Assembly: GCA_008477525.1 (NCBI GenBank)
Contig: SPDT01000006.1
Location: 4,739,501-4,803,500 of the forward strand
Length of the DNA: 64,000 bases
Direction: 5' to 3'
Source of the DNA: Hypomyces perniciosus
Lineage: Eukaryota > Ascomycota > Sordariomycetes > Hypocreales > Hypocreaceae
The notes under the pieces were generated by a model. It worked only from the letters and a program-made list of their open reading frames with translations, was not told where the DNA came from and searched no databases. Of this stretch, positions 23,938 to 36,826 are shown piece by piece (positions within the stretch are counted from its first letter, which is position 1; every line of letters starts with the position of its first letter). The position numbers and the translations under genes were made by a program.

Positions 23938-26395
23938 TTACCTAGACTTGTAGAACTGCAACAACGTTAGCAAATGAACAGTGATACAGCGCGAATCACA
24001 GGCTTCTTACCTCCTCCGCATCCTCCGGCGTAACAGTAGATGTCTCTGACTGGTCCTTGTCAATCAAGCCCAGCTTTGACCACCTGATCTTGAACCAGAA
24101 ATCCCTCCTGTCGCCACCCAGTGCTCCCGAGAGCAAGCTCTTCTTCAAGTCACGCACAAATTCATTATAGATCCCCGGCTCTTCCAGGTTTGTCAACTCT
24201 TCCCGCATCACGCCAATAGCCTCCAACGCTTGGTCGTATTTGTTATCGCCGAAGCTGTCCGTAACAAGCGATCGCACAATAACCCCCATCTGTTTGGTGG
24301 CATTTTCAATCTCGGTCACTTCTTCAGAAGAAGTCAGGGCTCGTTTGAAATCAGGGATCGCGTTATCCGGAGATATTGTTCCCTTCTTTTCCTCTCCAAG
24401 AAGAGCATCCACATCCAGCCCTGAGATCGGCTTAATTGTCTCTTTCTGCTTTTTGCCCTTTGCCTTCGGCGGTACTATCCAATTATCAGCAACGACAAAC
24501 GTCCGGACGTAACCATAAGATGCTCACCCTTCTTCACATCCGCTGCTTGGATCAGACTGTCTATCATAGCTTGCGCCTTCTCTATTAGACCCTCAGGAGG
24601 GTCTGCAAAATTGAGCAGCCTGGGTGGTATTTCCGGCACAGGTTTCTCGGGATACAATGCCCGTTGTTTGATTGCATGGTTTATTCGGTGGATGGCCGGA
24701 TTGTACACACTTTCGACGGGAGCGTATTCAGCGGGTTCGCTGGCATGAGGCTTAGTCAATAGGGCCATCGCTAAGGGGTAAATTATACGTACCCCTCATC
24801 ATTGGTGTCGTATGTTGAAAGGTCCATAGCATCCACATAGTCGCTCATGGCTTGGTTGAGGTCGTCCGAGGGCAGCAGACGATGTTTGGTGACTGTTTGA
24901 CCACTGATAGTAATAACCTTGTCCAAAGGTGGGAATTGGTAGCTGCGGACGTCCTCCGCAAACGGTAGAGGCACGTCATACAGACATACGTATTCTCCCC
25001 CTATCTCTGGTATCAGTAATACTAGCAATGGTTCCTTTTCGTCTTTGACGACGATACGAGCCACTGCGAATGTATCAAGCTCCGAAAGAGCCCATACCAA
25101 GGAGACGAATGCTAGTTCGGATTTCTCATCAAACTTGCTAGCAATTGTGACACAAACTTCACCCAAGTTAAGAAACGGCTCGTACTAGGCGAAGTTAGTG
25201 GTGCGATGGAAGGGGGTTCCCAGAATTACCTACCTTTTCTTTGGAGACGAAGCCTATGATTTTGAAGCTCTTCTTAGTCTCCAGCTTTGTGACATTGTGC
25301 TCCGATTCGCTGATGGGCACTGCTGTCCTGCCGTACTCGTACCCTTTGGCAAGAGATTCGAACTCGACATCACGCTTGCCGCCCGGTGCGTCGGGGTCAT
25401 TGATTTTATAAGTTCGAGCTTGCTTCACGGCTGAGAACTCCACGCCTTCCATCTCTTCATCCTCAGCGATGGCTGATTGGGCACCGCCAGCTTCCTCGTC
25501 TTTGACGACCACCGTACTGGCCCCAATTGGCTTGGCAAGATGGGTCTTGAAGTACCTTTCGACATGGATGTCTATGGCTGCGGGGGAATTCGCCGGGTTG
25601 CCTAATGTGAGAGAGCCGTCGTATGTTTTGTAGGGTTTGACTGATTTGACTCTTGGCTCGTCCAGTTGATCAACCGCTTCGGCCATGGTGCCAAACTGTG
25701 AATCGTGGTCGCACCCAGAAACCAAGCTCTTGAGCGTCTCTTCATTCGCGGCCTAGTAGATGGATTAGTAGTGGTTTCGCTAATAGGAAACATGATCCCT
25801 ACCTTTTGTTCCGTTTTGTCTTCTTCCTTAACGCCGTACTCAGGGTCGTCAAAGTCCACACCCCTAATACGTCAGCAAGAGGTCATTGCGAGTGGAGGGC
25901 ATCAACGTACAAGACGGTCAACTTGATGTTTGAGTCGTTGATCTTCTTTGATATATCGCTGATATCATCGGGGTCCAGCTCTCCTTGTCCATCCGTGATG
26001 AGGATTATCTCCCGTTTCCACTTATTCTTCTTCGTGTATTTGTCAATCATGTCGACAGCTACCACAATCGCCGATATGCCATCGCCAGACAACGTGTTGC
26101 TGGGCTTTACAGTCGACTGAAGCGCCTTCAGACTAGACATAGTCATTGGACCCAGTTCTTGTAGAACCGAGATGTTCTCGTAGCCGTCCTCCGATATTTT
26201 GTGGTTTGTCACATCAGTCCTGAATCCTACAACGCCAACACACAACGTCTTGCGGTTCAAGGACACAACATGGCCGATCTTGTCCCACACATAATTCATG
26301 CTCCAGTCAAGGTCAGACTCTTCTCGACCGCTGTTGGCCGTGGCCATGGACGCGCCAAGGTCCAGGATGAACACGATGGCTTCTTTGTCCGCCAT
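23938..26395 (-). CDS. ku80: Ku80 (Ku86) subunit of the NHEJ DNA-end-binding heterodimer (seven exons)
   Basis: Exons 26395-25911, 25863-25803, 25752-25234, 25184-24793, 24739-24528, 24474-24011 and 23955-23938 join to 716 aa, the usual fungal length. Residues 1-165 form the von Willebrand A-like domain (AIVFILDLGASM, REIILITDGQGELDPDD). The Ku beta-barrel core follows (VKSVKPYKTYDGSLTLG, FKIIGFVSKEK, LLPSDDLNQAMSDYVDAMDL). Next come the C-terminal arm (YNPAIHRINHAIKQRAL) and a helical tail ending FYKSR. The fifth exon was placed using a TTGACTAAG branch-like site and a gccag acceptor, because nearer AG sites break the frame. Ku80 with Ku70 caps double-strand breaks for non-homologous end joining and acts at telomeres. 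The last exon codes for only five residues. Confidence 0.95.
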
Positions 26396-26751
26396 TTTGA
26401 TGAACAGGGCAAATGGATGATGAATTTCAAGGAAACGGAAAAGGACGTCAATGCCTTATCGAAGCCATACAAGGCAATAAATACGCCTTTTAAAAGTGTC
26501 AGAAGGACCCGCCTTTCATCGCAACCCCTCGCTCAGGATTAGGCAGAAGACGGCGTAGCGCAGCCGAGACGAACGAGCAGACCCCAGCACAACGCGGTCC
26601 TATCGCGATGTCACGTGATTTAGGCATGCATATGAGATGACCTCATCTTGGTGCCGTCCAGGATGTGGGGTGATCAGATAATACATAGATCCCCAACTCG
26701 ACCATTTAGGCTTTCTGTCTGTGCTGTAATAACTCGCAGCAAGACAACGAC
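26396..26751. promoter_or_regulatory. Shared divergent promoter region of Ku80 and the DUF4149 gene
   Basis: The 356 bp between two divergent start codons must hold both promoters. A CACGTG-like core (tcacgtgat) lies near 26612. No motif is assigned to either gene. Confidence 0.5.
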
Positions 26752-27484
26752 ATGGCGGGCGCGATCTTTACTTCTGTGGCACCGTACCACATCATATCGT
26801 ACGTATCTGATTGCGGTCTTTCGTGTATGTCCGGAGATTGACATTGACATCGCGACCAAGATATGGCACTCTCGTGGGAACGACGTTCTTCCATGTATGC
26901 CATTACAGTCTTTCCCAGTGTTTATGAGAATTATTGGGTGCTTACACTAGTATAGTCCTTTATCAATGGCCCGACCTTGTTCAGAACCGTGTCGAGACCA
27001 GCCTTCTCGGCCATCCAATCCAAGCTGTTCCCCGTCTACTTCGGCATCCAGACAGTCCTCCCCGCAGTCCTCGCTTTGACGTTCCCTGGAAATGCGCTCC
27101 TCGGCGTCCGTAGCAGCATCTACGGTCTTCTAGATGCGCCTAATCGATGGACCTCGCTGCTGCCCATTGCCACCATGTTCTTCAGTGGCCTTGTCAACTT
27201 CTTCGTGCTGCTTCCAGCAACCAACAATACGATGAAGGAACGCCGAGGTCAAGGTAACAACATTCCTTCTGCGTTGCACTTGAGCGCTGAAACGAATGAG
27301 TGCTAATATGGTAACAGCCAAGCGAGATGGAAAAGAGTGGTTCGACAGCGGCCCGCACTCGGAGGAGATGCGTGCGCTCAACAAAAAGTTCGGCATCCTG
27401 CATGGTATCTCCGCATCAATCAACCTTGCAAGCTTGCTCTCGGCCATTGCATACGGATTCACATTGGCGGCTCGCATCCAGTAG
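26752..27484 (+). CDS. DUF4149 / TMEM205-like membrane protein (four exons)
   Basis: Exons 26752-26798, 26861-26894, 26956-27253 and 27318-27484 join to 181 aa. The start MAGAIFTSVAPYHII and the second-exon YGTLVGTTFFH segment match what I recall of fungal members of this family. The third exon carries SFINGPTLFRTVSRPAF, LFPVYFGIQTVLPAVLAL and MFFSGLVNFFVLLPATN; the last carries HSEEMRALNKKFGILHGISA and a final hydrophobic helix. Four membrane passes are likely. TMEM205-like proteins are small membrane proteins of uncertain role; human TMEM205 has been linked to cisplatin resistance. The acceptor of exon 3 was chosen as the second AG (tatag), because the first gives the wrong frame. Confidence 0.88.
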
Positions 27485-27794
27485 ATTTCTGACAGAATCA
27501 TTTGTTCACATCAGCCACCACCTGTGGTATTACCCGCCACTATTACAAGTGTGCGACCCTGCCATCTTTGTCACATTGGTATAGGAGTAACAAAAAAAAA
27601 TCTCGAATTCGCAATTTTTATGAGTGCTGTATGCCTTCTTGAAAGAGTATCCACCTGCTGATGTCCCTCTTCCCCAGCTATCGTCAAGCCGTACTCCGTA
27701 TATCCTGGGTATGCAGTCTAAACACCATGACTCCATCTAATCATTAAATTGAAGGCCGTGAATCGACGCCGAGCATTGAGTGGCTTGAGCGCCA

Positions 27795-28181
27795 TCAGTT
27801 CTTTGCAAAGGCCTGCTGGAAAGAATGGTGGTATGCCAGAAGGTCTCGCTTCGTCGCTTCGAAATCCTGCGCCTTCTTCTCCTTGTCATCGGCAAAGGTA
27901 ACAGAGTGCTGAGCTCTTCGCTGGTTGGCTTCGATCTGGCCCTTGATGGTCCAGCGTCCAGGTTGGCGCTCGAGTGCTTGTCGCACGTCGATGTCTTGGG
28001 CGGGCTTAGGGAATTCTCGCACGAGAGGCTCGACAGAGGTCGCCACAATTTTGGATGTGTTGGCGCCGACGAACTCGTGAGACTCCAGAGTAGGTGTGAT
28101 GGAAGGGGTTGAAGAAATGCTCTCCGTGGGAGAGGGTGACCTCTGGGCGGTTTCCATCTGGTTTGGCAGTGTGGTGTTCAT
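27795..28181 (-). CDS. Small conserved-looking fungal protein, function unknown
   Basis: One exon of 128 aa from the ATG at 28181. The N-terminal 45 residues are Ser/Thr/Pro-rich. The rest is charged and probably helical, with QALERQPGRWTIKGQIEANQ and DDKEKKAQDFEATKRDLLAYH. I do not recognise a named domain, but the segment from RQPGRW to KRDLL resembles conserved hypothetical proteins of Pezizomycotina. An upstream 5' exon is possible because the frame is open beyond the ATG for about 34 codons. Confidence 0.6.
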   Translation of the reverse strand: MNTTLPNQMETAQRSPSPTESISSTPSITPTLESHEFVGANTSKIVATSVEPLVREFPKPAQDIDVRQALERQPGRWTIKGQIEANQRRAQHSVTFADDKEKKAQDFEATKRDLLAYHHSFQQAFAKN

Positions 28182-29703
28182 GGTGCTGAAGGCGTCGTCG
28201 ACTCGAGCGAGTTGTGAGAGGATGTTTGTTGTTTGTCTAGGTGGGTAGATGGGTATTAGGGTAAGCGGTCCTAGGATAGCCAACCTGCTTAAATGCTGTT
28301 GGCGTTACAGTACGACCTGAGGGGATATGTGAGGCGGAGGTCTGTACTGGTAAGCATGCAGGATGGCGTAGGTTGAGAAGAAATCTTTTTTTTTCATTCA
28401 CCGAAGACGAAGCTAAGAAGATAAGGGGGTTGTGAGACCTACAAGTCGTGCTAGCAGGTGCTAGCTTTTTATATTTCAGAAAGTCATACCAACCCAGAGC
28501 CGTTTTCCTTCAGACTGTGTCCTGCCAGCTGCCGCCAGTCAACCTGTCGTTACACGTCACACTCGGGAATTCTCTCCATCTTTTCCACCATAAGCGGAGC
28601 GGTCTACGAGCCATGCATGAACAAGCAGCACAGTAGCCGTGATCACCCTCTCTCACTCTCACAAGCCAATTAATAATAGCACTGATACTCGCGCCATTCG
28701 CGTCATTTCCTAGCGTTGTCGGGACTTTATTGTTCGTTTTAGTGTCCACATGGCAGTCAATCTAGCGCATCCATGCGTCTTGTTTGTTAGTGTCCGTCTA
28801 ACTTTGCCGTTCCGGACGAGATCGCCAAGTCAAGGGACCCTTTAGGTTCTTTTTCTCGGCATGACAGCATGGCAGGTAGCCACAAACTTTACACAGTGGG
28901 TTTCACCAGAGCCAAGAGTGCCAGGGTGGTTCTTATCAGATGAGATTTCAGTGACTCTAATAATGGAGTAGTTGACTATTGGCAAGATAAGGGCTAGCCT
29001 GATAGTTCCCAGGAGCCAGTGGTGGCTAAAGTTGACAAATACTCTACGACAAGCACGTTCGCCTTGTAGTCCTCTGTAAACCAAAGGAATTTGCGTCGGT
29101 ATTCGCGGCAATGTCAAAGTTTGCCGTGTCACAAGACACAGGCAAGTCCACCCTCCGTCACACTCAAGCATAATATGGTGGATACTTCTAGATATCTCAA
29201 GTCTTTTGCCCACTTTACGCGTACAGCACTGAAGCGCGTGATGTGCGAGAGAATTTGCCACCATCTCTGCTATGTGCCTAGAATGGAATGGCCAACGGAA
29301 CGACGATTCGTCGGGGTTCGGGGATTTACATATGCACACTTGAACATCATGACGTCGTTGGGTAGAATCTCCATCCTACCCTATACCAACCAAATCTCAA
29401 AGCCGGGGGAAATCTTGAGGGGGTCGATGTCTTTCGCTGACCTATTCTGTAATACCGGATTGCTGGACTAACCGAAATTGGATTGACCCCAAGCCTCTCG
29501 GAAGCTGGTGCAGTTGTCACAGCGTTGTGGAACGAGCTTGGCAGGTCGTGAGTAAGCAGATGCAACCCCTTCCTGACTCATGATTGGAACCACTTCACGA
29601 ACTCGGTGTAAGATCGGAGACTGTGGAACGTCACCTTTTCGCTCCCTTGCGTTTGAGACTGGAAATCGTTGCACTATACTGTACTTCACACAGAGTGACC
29701 AGC
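28182..29703. other. Intergenic, about 1.5 kb
   Basis: Divergent promoters of the small conserved gene (minus) and the phosphatase gene (plus). A 165-codon minus-strand frame at 28842-29339 and a 126-codon plus frame at 29091-29471 overlap each other; neither has recognisable sequence. Confidence 0.5.
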
Positions 29704-30784
29704 ATGGCATCGGAACCACAGTATCTCACCGGCGACGGTGCCGCAATTAAGGAATTCATCGACAAGTTCGATGTGAGTGATTTATCCCTTGCATGTCTCT
29801 ATGAGGATACTCACATGCACGCATAGACATTCCTGTTCGACTGTGATGGTAAGTTTAGTGGCTCTAGCAGCCGGAGCAGAAGCTCACGAATTTAGGGGTT
29901 TTATGGTCGGGCGATCATGTCTACGAGGGCGTCCCTGAGACTATAGCGCTCCTCAGATCAAAAGGTTGAGCAGCTCAGTCCACAGAGATCCCACATCACT
30001 CACACTCACATACTCTCATCAAGGCAAGAAAGTCGTCTTCGTGACCAACAACTCAACAAAGTCACGCCAGGAATACGTCAAGAAACTCGCTGGCCTCAAA
30101 ATTCAAGCCGATGTCGAGGATGTCTTCGGCTCGTCTTACTCCGCAGCCGTCTACATCAACCGCATCCTCAAGCTCCCCCCTGGCAAGAACAAGGTCTATG
30201 TGATAGGCGAGGCAGGTGTCGAGACAGAATTGGCTACAGAAGGCGTCCCGCATATCGGTGGCACTGATCCAAACTTCCGAAGGGATATCACCCCGGCGGA
30301 CTTTGCGGGCCTTGCCGACGGCTCACTTCTCGACCCGGAAGTTGGTATTGTACTCTGCGCCCTGGATTTCCACATCAACTACTTGAAGCTTGTCCACGGT
30401 ATGCACTATCTTAAGCGCGGCGCTCTTTTCCTGGCGACCAACAGCGACTCAACGCTGCCAATGCACAACGACTTCTTCCTCGGTGCTGGATCCTGCATGG
30501 TGCCTCTATCCTTCGCCACCGGCAAGCAGCCCCTGGTTCTCGGAAAGCCCAGCCAAGCCATGATGGACGCTGTCGAGGGCAAGTTCCAGCTTGACCGAGC
30601 CAAGACGTGCATGATCGGAGACAGACTGAACACCGACATCAAGTTTGGCATTGAGGGAAAGCTGGGTGGTACCCTGCACGTCCTTACGGGAGTTCACAAA
30701 AAGGCAGACTGGGACCGGGAAGATGCCATTGCTGTTCCCGCATTTTACGCCGATAAGCTGAGCGATCTTCTTTCTGGTGCATAA
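29704..30784 (+). CDS. PHO13: Pho13-type HAD phosphatase (4-nitrophenylphosphatase / phosphoglycolate phosphatase), four exons
   Basis: Exons 29704-29772, 29827-29848, 29896-29964 and 30024-30784 join to 306 aa; exon 2 is only 22 nt. HAD motif I is FLFDCDGVLWSG with the nucleophile Asp 28 and Asp 30. Motif II is VVFVTNNSTKSR. The C2-type cap follows (YVIGEAGVETEL, IVLCALDFHINY). Motif III is the lysine of VLGKPSQAM and motif IV is CMIGDRLNTDIKFG. These features define the p-nitrophenylphosphatase group that includes yeast Pho13 and mammalian PGP, which remove toxic side products such as 2-phosphoglycolate and 4-phosphoerythronate in the cytosol. Residues around GDRLNTDI are intact, so activity is expected. 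It converges with the DUF1295 gene 225 bp away. Confidence 0.95.
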
Positions 30785-31008
30785 ATTGATAGACTATGCT
30801 AGACCATCTGCTAGATTAAATCATAGATAAAGTATGCCATGTAATGCGACTTCTCGTTCTACCCACTGATACATGACCGACCACCCGCAACGCCGGGACT
30901 CCACCCACCAGACCCAAGGATCTATGAGCTCACAAGACGCCCATTTATGCACCATCTCTCACCCAGTGAAGAATCAGATCCTAGGCCCATGTATGCGGAC
31001 TGCTTTAC

Positions 31009-32236
31009 CTATCCCTGCTTCTGCTTCTGTTCCTGACGCTTTGCCAATTCGCTAGTCCTGATGATTTTTGGCGCAGGAGTCTTGTACGGGAACAAAGACT
31101 TCGGCATGAACATGCCCACATGCTTCTGATATGCTGCATATTCATGGTACTTTCCAGAAGTAATTAACTCAGTGAGCCATGTTGAGCCTTGAAAAAGCAT
31201 GATCAAAGAAAAGGATCCGATTCCAGCCCAGCTGTACAACGAGTTGGTGGCGTAGCAGCTCCACTGGTAGAGGACAAACCAGATGGTCTGTTCAGCAAAG
31301 AAGTTGGGGTGTCTGCTGAAGGCCCACAGGCCAGTAGTGACGAATCCCCTGTCAAGATCGGCCTGCTTGAAGCCGGCGGGAACCTTTCCATCTTTTCTAT
31401 ACTGATACTTGGCGGTTTGGTAGGCTGACAACACATTAGCGGTATTATCAGAAGAAGAGGGCGAGTTGGCTTACTCCATTGCTGGCCATCACTAATCCAT
31501 TCACTTAGTACGAGAGCCACCTCAACGGCAAAGAAGGCAAGATCAGCTGCTCGGACCTCTGGTTCGAATTGTGTCGACAGAAGGATAGCGTATGCCGGTG
31601 CACAGGAAATCAGATAAAGGAGGATGCTCTGGATGAAGGAGATGAATGTGACGTTGAAGAGGAACCAAACAACGGCAGGAAGTTTCGACTTGACGATCTC
31701 CCTGTAATTTATTAGCTTGATGTCTCTTGAAAGGGGGCAGTTGAGTTCTCACCATCGATAGTCTTCGGAGCCGATATTGTAACCACCTCTTCGCCAATAG
31801 TTGAACGTTAACCGGATCTGAATTATTCAAGGGTTAGACGCAAGTTCAAAAGGGAGGGAGTTTGATTCCAGCTTACACTCCACAGAGTGGTAAAGGCAGC
31901 GATCAAGTCTAAACGGCTGTGTGGGAGACCAGCAAGTCGTGCCCAAGCAGCGACGTGAACGACATAGAGATTGGGCAATAAGCTCCACAGGCGATCAATC
32001 TGCGAGTAATTCCGGTTTATCTCAGAAGCAACCAAGGCAATAAAACCAACGGCGAGCGATGCTGCAAACCCAGATATGAGCGGATTTGTGTCGATATACA
32101 GCTGCTTCAACCCCTCGAGACTCCCGATATTTTCGAGCAACAGGTTGGGTAACTCGTAAAGCTGTGAGACGAATGGCTCAACTACTTTGTAAACGTCACT
32201 ACAGTCCTGTAGGGACTTGAGAGCCGGGAGCGCCAT
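31009..32236 (-). CDS. DUF1295 / steroid-5-alpha-reductase-like membrane protein (four exons)
   Basis: Exons 32236-31877, 31817-31753, 31701-31475 and 31424-31009 join to 355 aa. The sequence has hydrophobic helices, the DUF1295 signature NRNYSQIDRLWSLLP near residue 75, RLTFNYWRRGGYNIGSEDYRW and, near the C-terminus, GLWAFSRHPNFFAEQTIWF (the RHPNYF-type cofactor motif shared with isoprenylcysteine methyltransferases and sterol reductases) and ITSGKYHEYAAYQKHVGMFMP. Six or seven membrane segments are likely. DUF1295 proteins probably use NADPH or SAM on a lipid substrate, which is not defined for the fungal group. The tail is basic (KRQEQKQKQG). Confidence 0.9.
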
Positions 32237-32864
32237 GGTGATGGCGATTTAATGGCGATTTAATGGCAAAATTGAGGTTTGATTCGAGGTTTGAAAGGTG
32301 TCAAAATGATGAGGAAGGATGAGCATCGTCATAGATCTATCTTGTGCTTGGCAATTGCATGAAGTGCGGAGTGATAGATGTCCCGCATCAGTGGACGAGG
32401 GGCGATGTTTCAGTTGATCTCACCACTGGTAAGTGGCGCTGGTGAGGTGCTACAGCGACAGAGACCCCCTAAAACAGACAGCTGAACCGCCTAAAGCATC
32501 AAACGCTCGGGCGTGTATTTGCCATGTGGGCCCCCAAACTCACTTTCGGTGAATTGCTCCGAACCCGAATGACTTCAAGTCTTTGATTCATGAACACTTC
32601 AACTGGCAACTCCAACGGGCTGCATCAAGAGAGCTTCTTATTGAGATAAGAATTCTTATTCGTGAGGCTTCAGGCGTGAATCGCATATAATGGCTGTTGA
32701 AGGAACATCGACTCGGTGACGGGTAGACCACAGTGGAGCGACTTCGCGACGCGTTCGAAAAGTTGTGCATCTCAATGGACTTTCGGGGCTGTCCTCTACA
32801 ACAGCATCGCATCTCTTTTTTCCTCTCGTGAAAGTTCCAGATACTCCCATCACAACGCACGGAA
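32237..32864. other. Divergent intergenic region of the DUF1295 and TOP3 genes
   Basis: 628 bp with both promoters. A short imperfect duplication (GGCGATTTAAT twice) lies near 32244-32264. No gene seen. Confidence 0.55.
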
Positions 32865-35120
32865 ATGAGAGTCTTGTGCGTGGCTGAGAAGCCGTCAATA
32901 TCTAAAGCTGTCGCTGGCCATCTCTCCGGTGGCTCATTCCAGACTGTGTGATGCCCAGTTATCTATCAACTCGCACGCAACCTGCTAACACGAATGACTC
33001 GCAAGCACAACACAAGAAACAAATTCGTCAAGAACTATTCTTTCAACTTTGATTTCGGACAACAATGGGGTCAATGTTCCGTCACCATGACCTGCGTCTC
33101 GGGTCATATGACTAACGTTGAGTTCACCGACGAACACAAGAACTGGAGCTATCCACCGCCAGAGACACTGTTCAGTGCGCGAATAGTGACCAATGTCCAC
33201 GATGTCTGTGATATCGTGGTCACAATGGGAAGATTGTGCTGCTGACCGGTTTGTAGGACAAGAAAGACATCGCCAAAAACATCGCTGACCAGGCTAAATA
33301 TGCCCAGTTGCTGGTGATATGGACCGATTGTGACCGAGAAGGGGAGCATATTGGCCAAGAGATTGTCGATGCCGCACATAATGGGAATTCGAGAATTCAG
33401 GTCAAGCGTGCCAAATTCAGCAACATCGAAAAAGCGTATGAGCCAACTTTGACCACCATCGTGTACGACAACCTGCTGACAGATCTAGGCATGTGCTCTC
33501 AGCAGCTAGACGTCTTGCAGACTTGGACGAAAAACAAGTCAACGCCGTCGCGACGAGAATCGAGTTGGATTTACGCATCGGCTATGCCTTCACTCGATTC
33601 CTTACGAATAACCTCAGACCATTGAGGGGGCCTATGGAGAACCTAACGTTGAGCTACGGTGAGAAAACCCAAGCAGCCGAACGGCCCTGGGCTTGACTGA
33701 CAGAACAGGTTCCTGCCAATTCCCAACTCTAGGGTTTGTGGTGGATCGGTATTTTCGTGTCAAAAACTTTATACCCGAGCCATTCTGGAGCATATCGCTG
33801 ATGCACAGCCGGGAAAACAAAAAAGTTCGCTTCTCCTGGCAAAGAAGCCGGCTGTTTGATCGGATGACGGTTGTCTTGTTGTACGAGAGATGCCTATCAG
33901 CGAAGAAAGCCAAAGTTACCAAAGTTCAGGAAAAGCCGACCCGGAAATTCAAGCCGCTACCCCTTACCACCGTTGAGCTTCAAAAAGCAGCTACGCGTCT
34001 GCTTCGAATGAGTGGTCAGCAGGCCATGACCATAGCCGAAGGCTTGTACAACAGGGGATTCATCAGCTATCCAAGAACTGAAACAGATCGATTTGATAAA
34101 GGTATGAACCTCAGGACCTTGGTACAGAAACAAACACCAGACGAACGATGGGGTCAGTTTGCACAGGGGCTTGTCGGTGGTGGCTTTCAACAGCCTAGGG
34201 AAGGCCGGAACGACGATAAAGCCCATCCGCCCATCCATCCAATCACCTACGCGGCACCTAGTGTCTTGAATTACGATGAGGGGCGTTTGTACGAGTACGT
34301 TGTCCGTCGATTCCTGGCGTGCTGTTCAGAGGATGCCAAAGGAATGGCGACCGACATTGACGTGCAATTTGGAGACGAATTTTTCAGCACGCGAGGTGTT
34401 ATAGTGCTTGAGAGGAACTACCTCGACGTCTACATATATGAAAATTGGAACAACACGACGGAGTTGCCCAAGTTCACCGTTGGCGAACAGTTTGAACCAA
34501 CTGAGGCGATGATGACCGAGGGCAAGACATCTCCGCCGAACTACCTCACCGAAGCAGATTTGATTGCACTTATGGACGCAAATGGAATTGGAACGGATGC
34601 CACCATGGCTGAACATATCCAGAAAATCCAGGATCGCGAATATGTTGCTACGACGGTCAGAGGCGGTGGTCTCGCATCCGAAGAAGCGGACGACGAGGAG
34701 CCAGACGGAGGACCCGCTCCGAGAGGCAGAGGCGGTCGCGGCCGTGGAAGAGGAGGTAGAGGACGAGGAGGTGGAGGAGCATCGAGAGGGGGTCGTGGAG
34801 GCGGGGTCAAAGTATTCGTCCCAACCCAACTAGGCGTCGCCCTGATTCTGGGCTTTGATCGAATGAACTTTGAGACGAGTCTTGGGAAACCGTTCCTCCG
34901 AAAGGAGATGGAGCTCCAAATGAAGGCCATCTGCGAGGGCCGCACGACAAGGCAGGCGGTCCTTAGAGAAAGCATCGCGCAATATCAACATGTCTTTATG
35001 CAATCGCAAGCAAAGGTGAATGTTCTTAAAGAGGTGAGTTTCCTTATACAATGACCGCGGTTACTAGCTGACGTGTAATAGGCTTGCAGAGAATTCGTCT
35101 TTCGACAGAGCGCAGGTTAA
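32865..35120 (+). CDS. TOP3: DNA topoisomerase III (type IA), six exons
   Basis: Exons 32865-32945, 33006-33203, 33257-33435, 33489-33658, 33709-35033 and 35082-35120 join to 663 aa. The TOPRIM domain starts MRVLCVAEKPSISKAVAGHL and holds WTDCDREGEHIG with the catalytic acidic residues. The core follows with ELDLRIGYAFTRFLT and SCQFPTLGFVVDRYF. The active-site tyrosine is Tyr 330 in GFISYPRTETD. The block NYLTEADLIALMDANGIGTDATMAEHI is diagnostic of the family. Near residue 550 there is an RGG-rich tract, then a last core element (FVPTQLGVALILGF). Top3 works with a RecQ helicase and Rmi1 to dissolve recombination intermediates. The exon 2 donor (GAT|gtctgt) is weak but is the only one that gives the family sequence. 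Confidence 0.94.
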
Positions 35121-36810
35121 AGGTAACCAGCCTCGGCATAAAATATAATTGCTAGATGTAGCACGAGTAGAACCTTCTAGTGCATCAAATAGACGGAACA
35201 CATTGCTTTTCGCAATACCAAACCCCTTTATCATGCTGTAAGACAGACCGAAGATACTTTTCAGCCACTGTCACACAGCGCCAACATCATTCAAGATGAT
35301 TACGTTTAGAAGGAATGACAATTACACGACAGTATGAATGACACATTCCTCTCAGCAGCAAGGGGCTATGTCAAGACCCACGGGCAACCATTATGACGTA
35401 TGAGAAGAACAAACACGATGATCTCAGTCGCAGATTTTAGCATTTCTCCATGACCATCTACGGAGAGTCGTACGCTCAGTCATTGTGATGTGTCTACAAA
35501 TGCAGCTAACAACTCATGGAAACTTGACCCTGCCCCTGTGATATGGCCGTAGGTACGAGGGACAGTTGATATCCGCGGACCGAGAGCAATAAATGAATTG
35601 CATACACATTACGCTTACTCTCAAGTTGTCACAACGCTTGGCATCACGTAAATGGCATCACGTAAACCTTGGGTTTGCATCATGTACTTCGTATTACCTG
35701 TCATAATCTGCCAAGGCCAACAAGGCCTGACGTGATTCTTCTATACAGCACGGATTTCGCCTGAGCCCTACCTTGGACCATGCACAAACAAGGTTTCTCC
35801 TTCGGTAACAAAACGTTATCATTGGTATCGTAAACAAGAGTAGAGTCTGGCAAGGGGGGGCGTGCGGAAACATGGCAGATCCACAACATCAAAAGCGGGA
35901 ACTACGAGTATACGTCGGAAAACAGACTCGGCTTCAAGGTTCATTAACGGGGGCTTTAACCCTTAACCGCAAGCCACATTGGAATTTCAGACGATAGATA
36001 TAAAACGTGGGCGATATCGTCCGTAGTTTGTGGATGATGGAGTGTTGGTGTCGAGGGAAAAAAGAGGGGTCATATGAAAACCACTAATATGGCATTGAGT
36101 CCAATCAGGATGAGTGCTGAGTGAAACGTGATAGTAACACAGGGTCCTCTTGGAGCCAACATGAGGCTGGAATGATCAAGGACACTGCCCCAGAGGATAC
36201 GATGCGTGAATTTACTGAATACAATTATTTGGAGTTTCTCCTCGGCCCGCGAACATTGGTACTTGCTTCATATCAAAGAGGCGTTGGGATGCATGCATGT
36301 ATGTAGTAGTAGATACTACTCAGCTCAAATGAACTGCAGATGTAGACTTGTTGGAAACAGTTGGTGTGCTTCGTCGGCTTACGACTTGCCGCTGTCAAAC
36401 AATTCAACTATTAAGCCATCACTGACTCGCCTCGATCGCGTCGCCATGGTGCCGATAAAGGGTGCAATCGGATACCTATCGATATTCCTTGGCTCTCCAT
36501 CACGCGATCCATGAAACACACATACTATGGGCTACTAAGTGCTTCGATCTGGTCGCATTAGGGCTACGACCTGGTGGTAGTATGTATCTATACATGGAAA
36601 CAATCATGTCCATATCGTTAGCACAGCGGGGAAAAGCATGGGGCGATGTTGTCGTTTGCCTAGTCAGGCAATCGGGTCGCTCTCCACGGGGTCATTCGAC
36701 GACGACATTCCGGATCATGGCTCGTCACGGAACTAGCGACAGCTTAACGACACCCCTTTAGAGAGGCGATCCCACGCTTCTATCCGGGCTGTCGCAAGGT
36801 GCTCTCGCTC

Positions 36811-36826
36811 ACACACACACACACAC
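36811..36826. repeat. (AC)n microsatellite
   Basis: Short AC run in the intergenic stretch. Confidence 0.85.

Noticed and set aside
28842..29339. 165-codon minus-strand frame
   Set aside because: Overlaps a plus-strand frame of similar size, no recognisable domain or splice partner, lies in a divergent promoter region.
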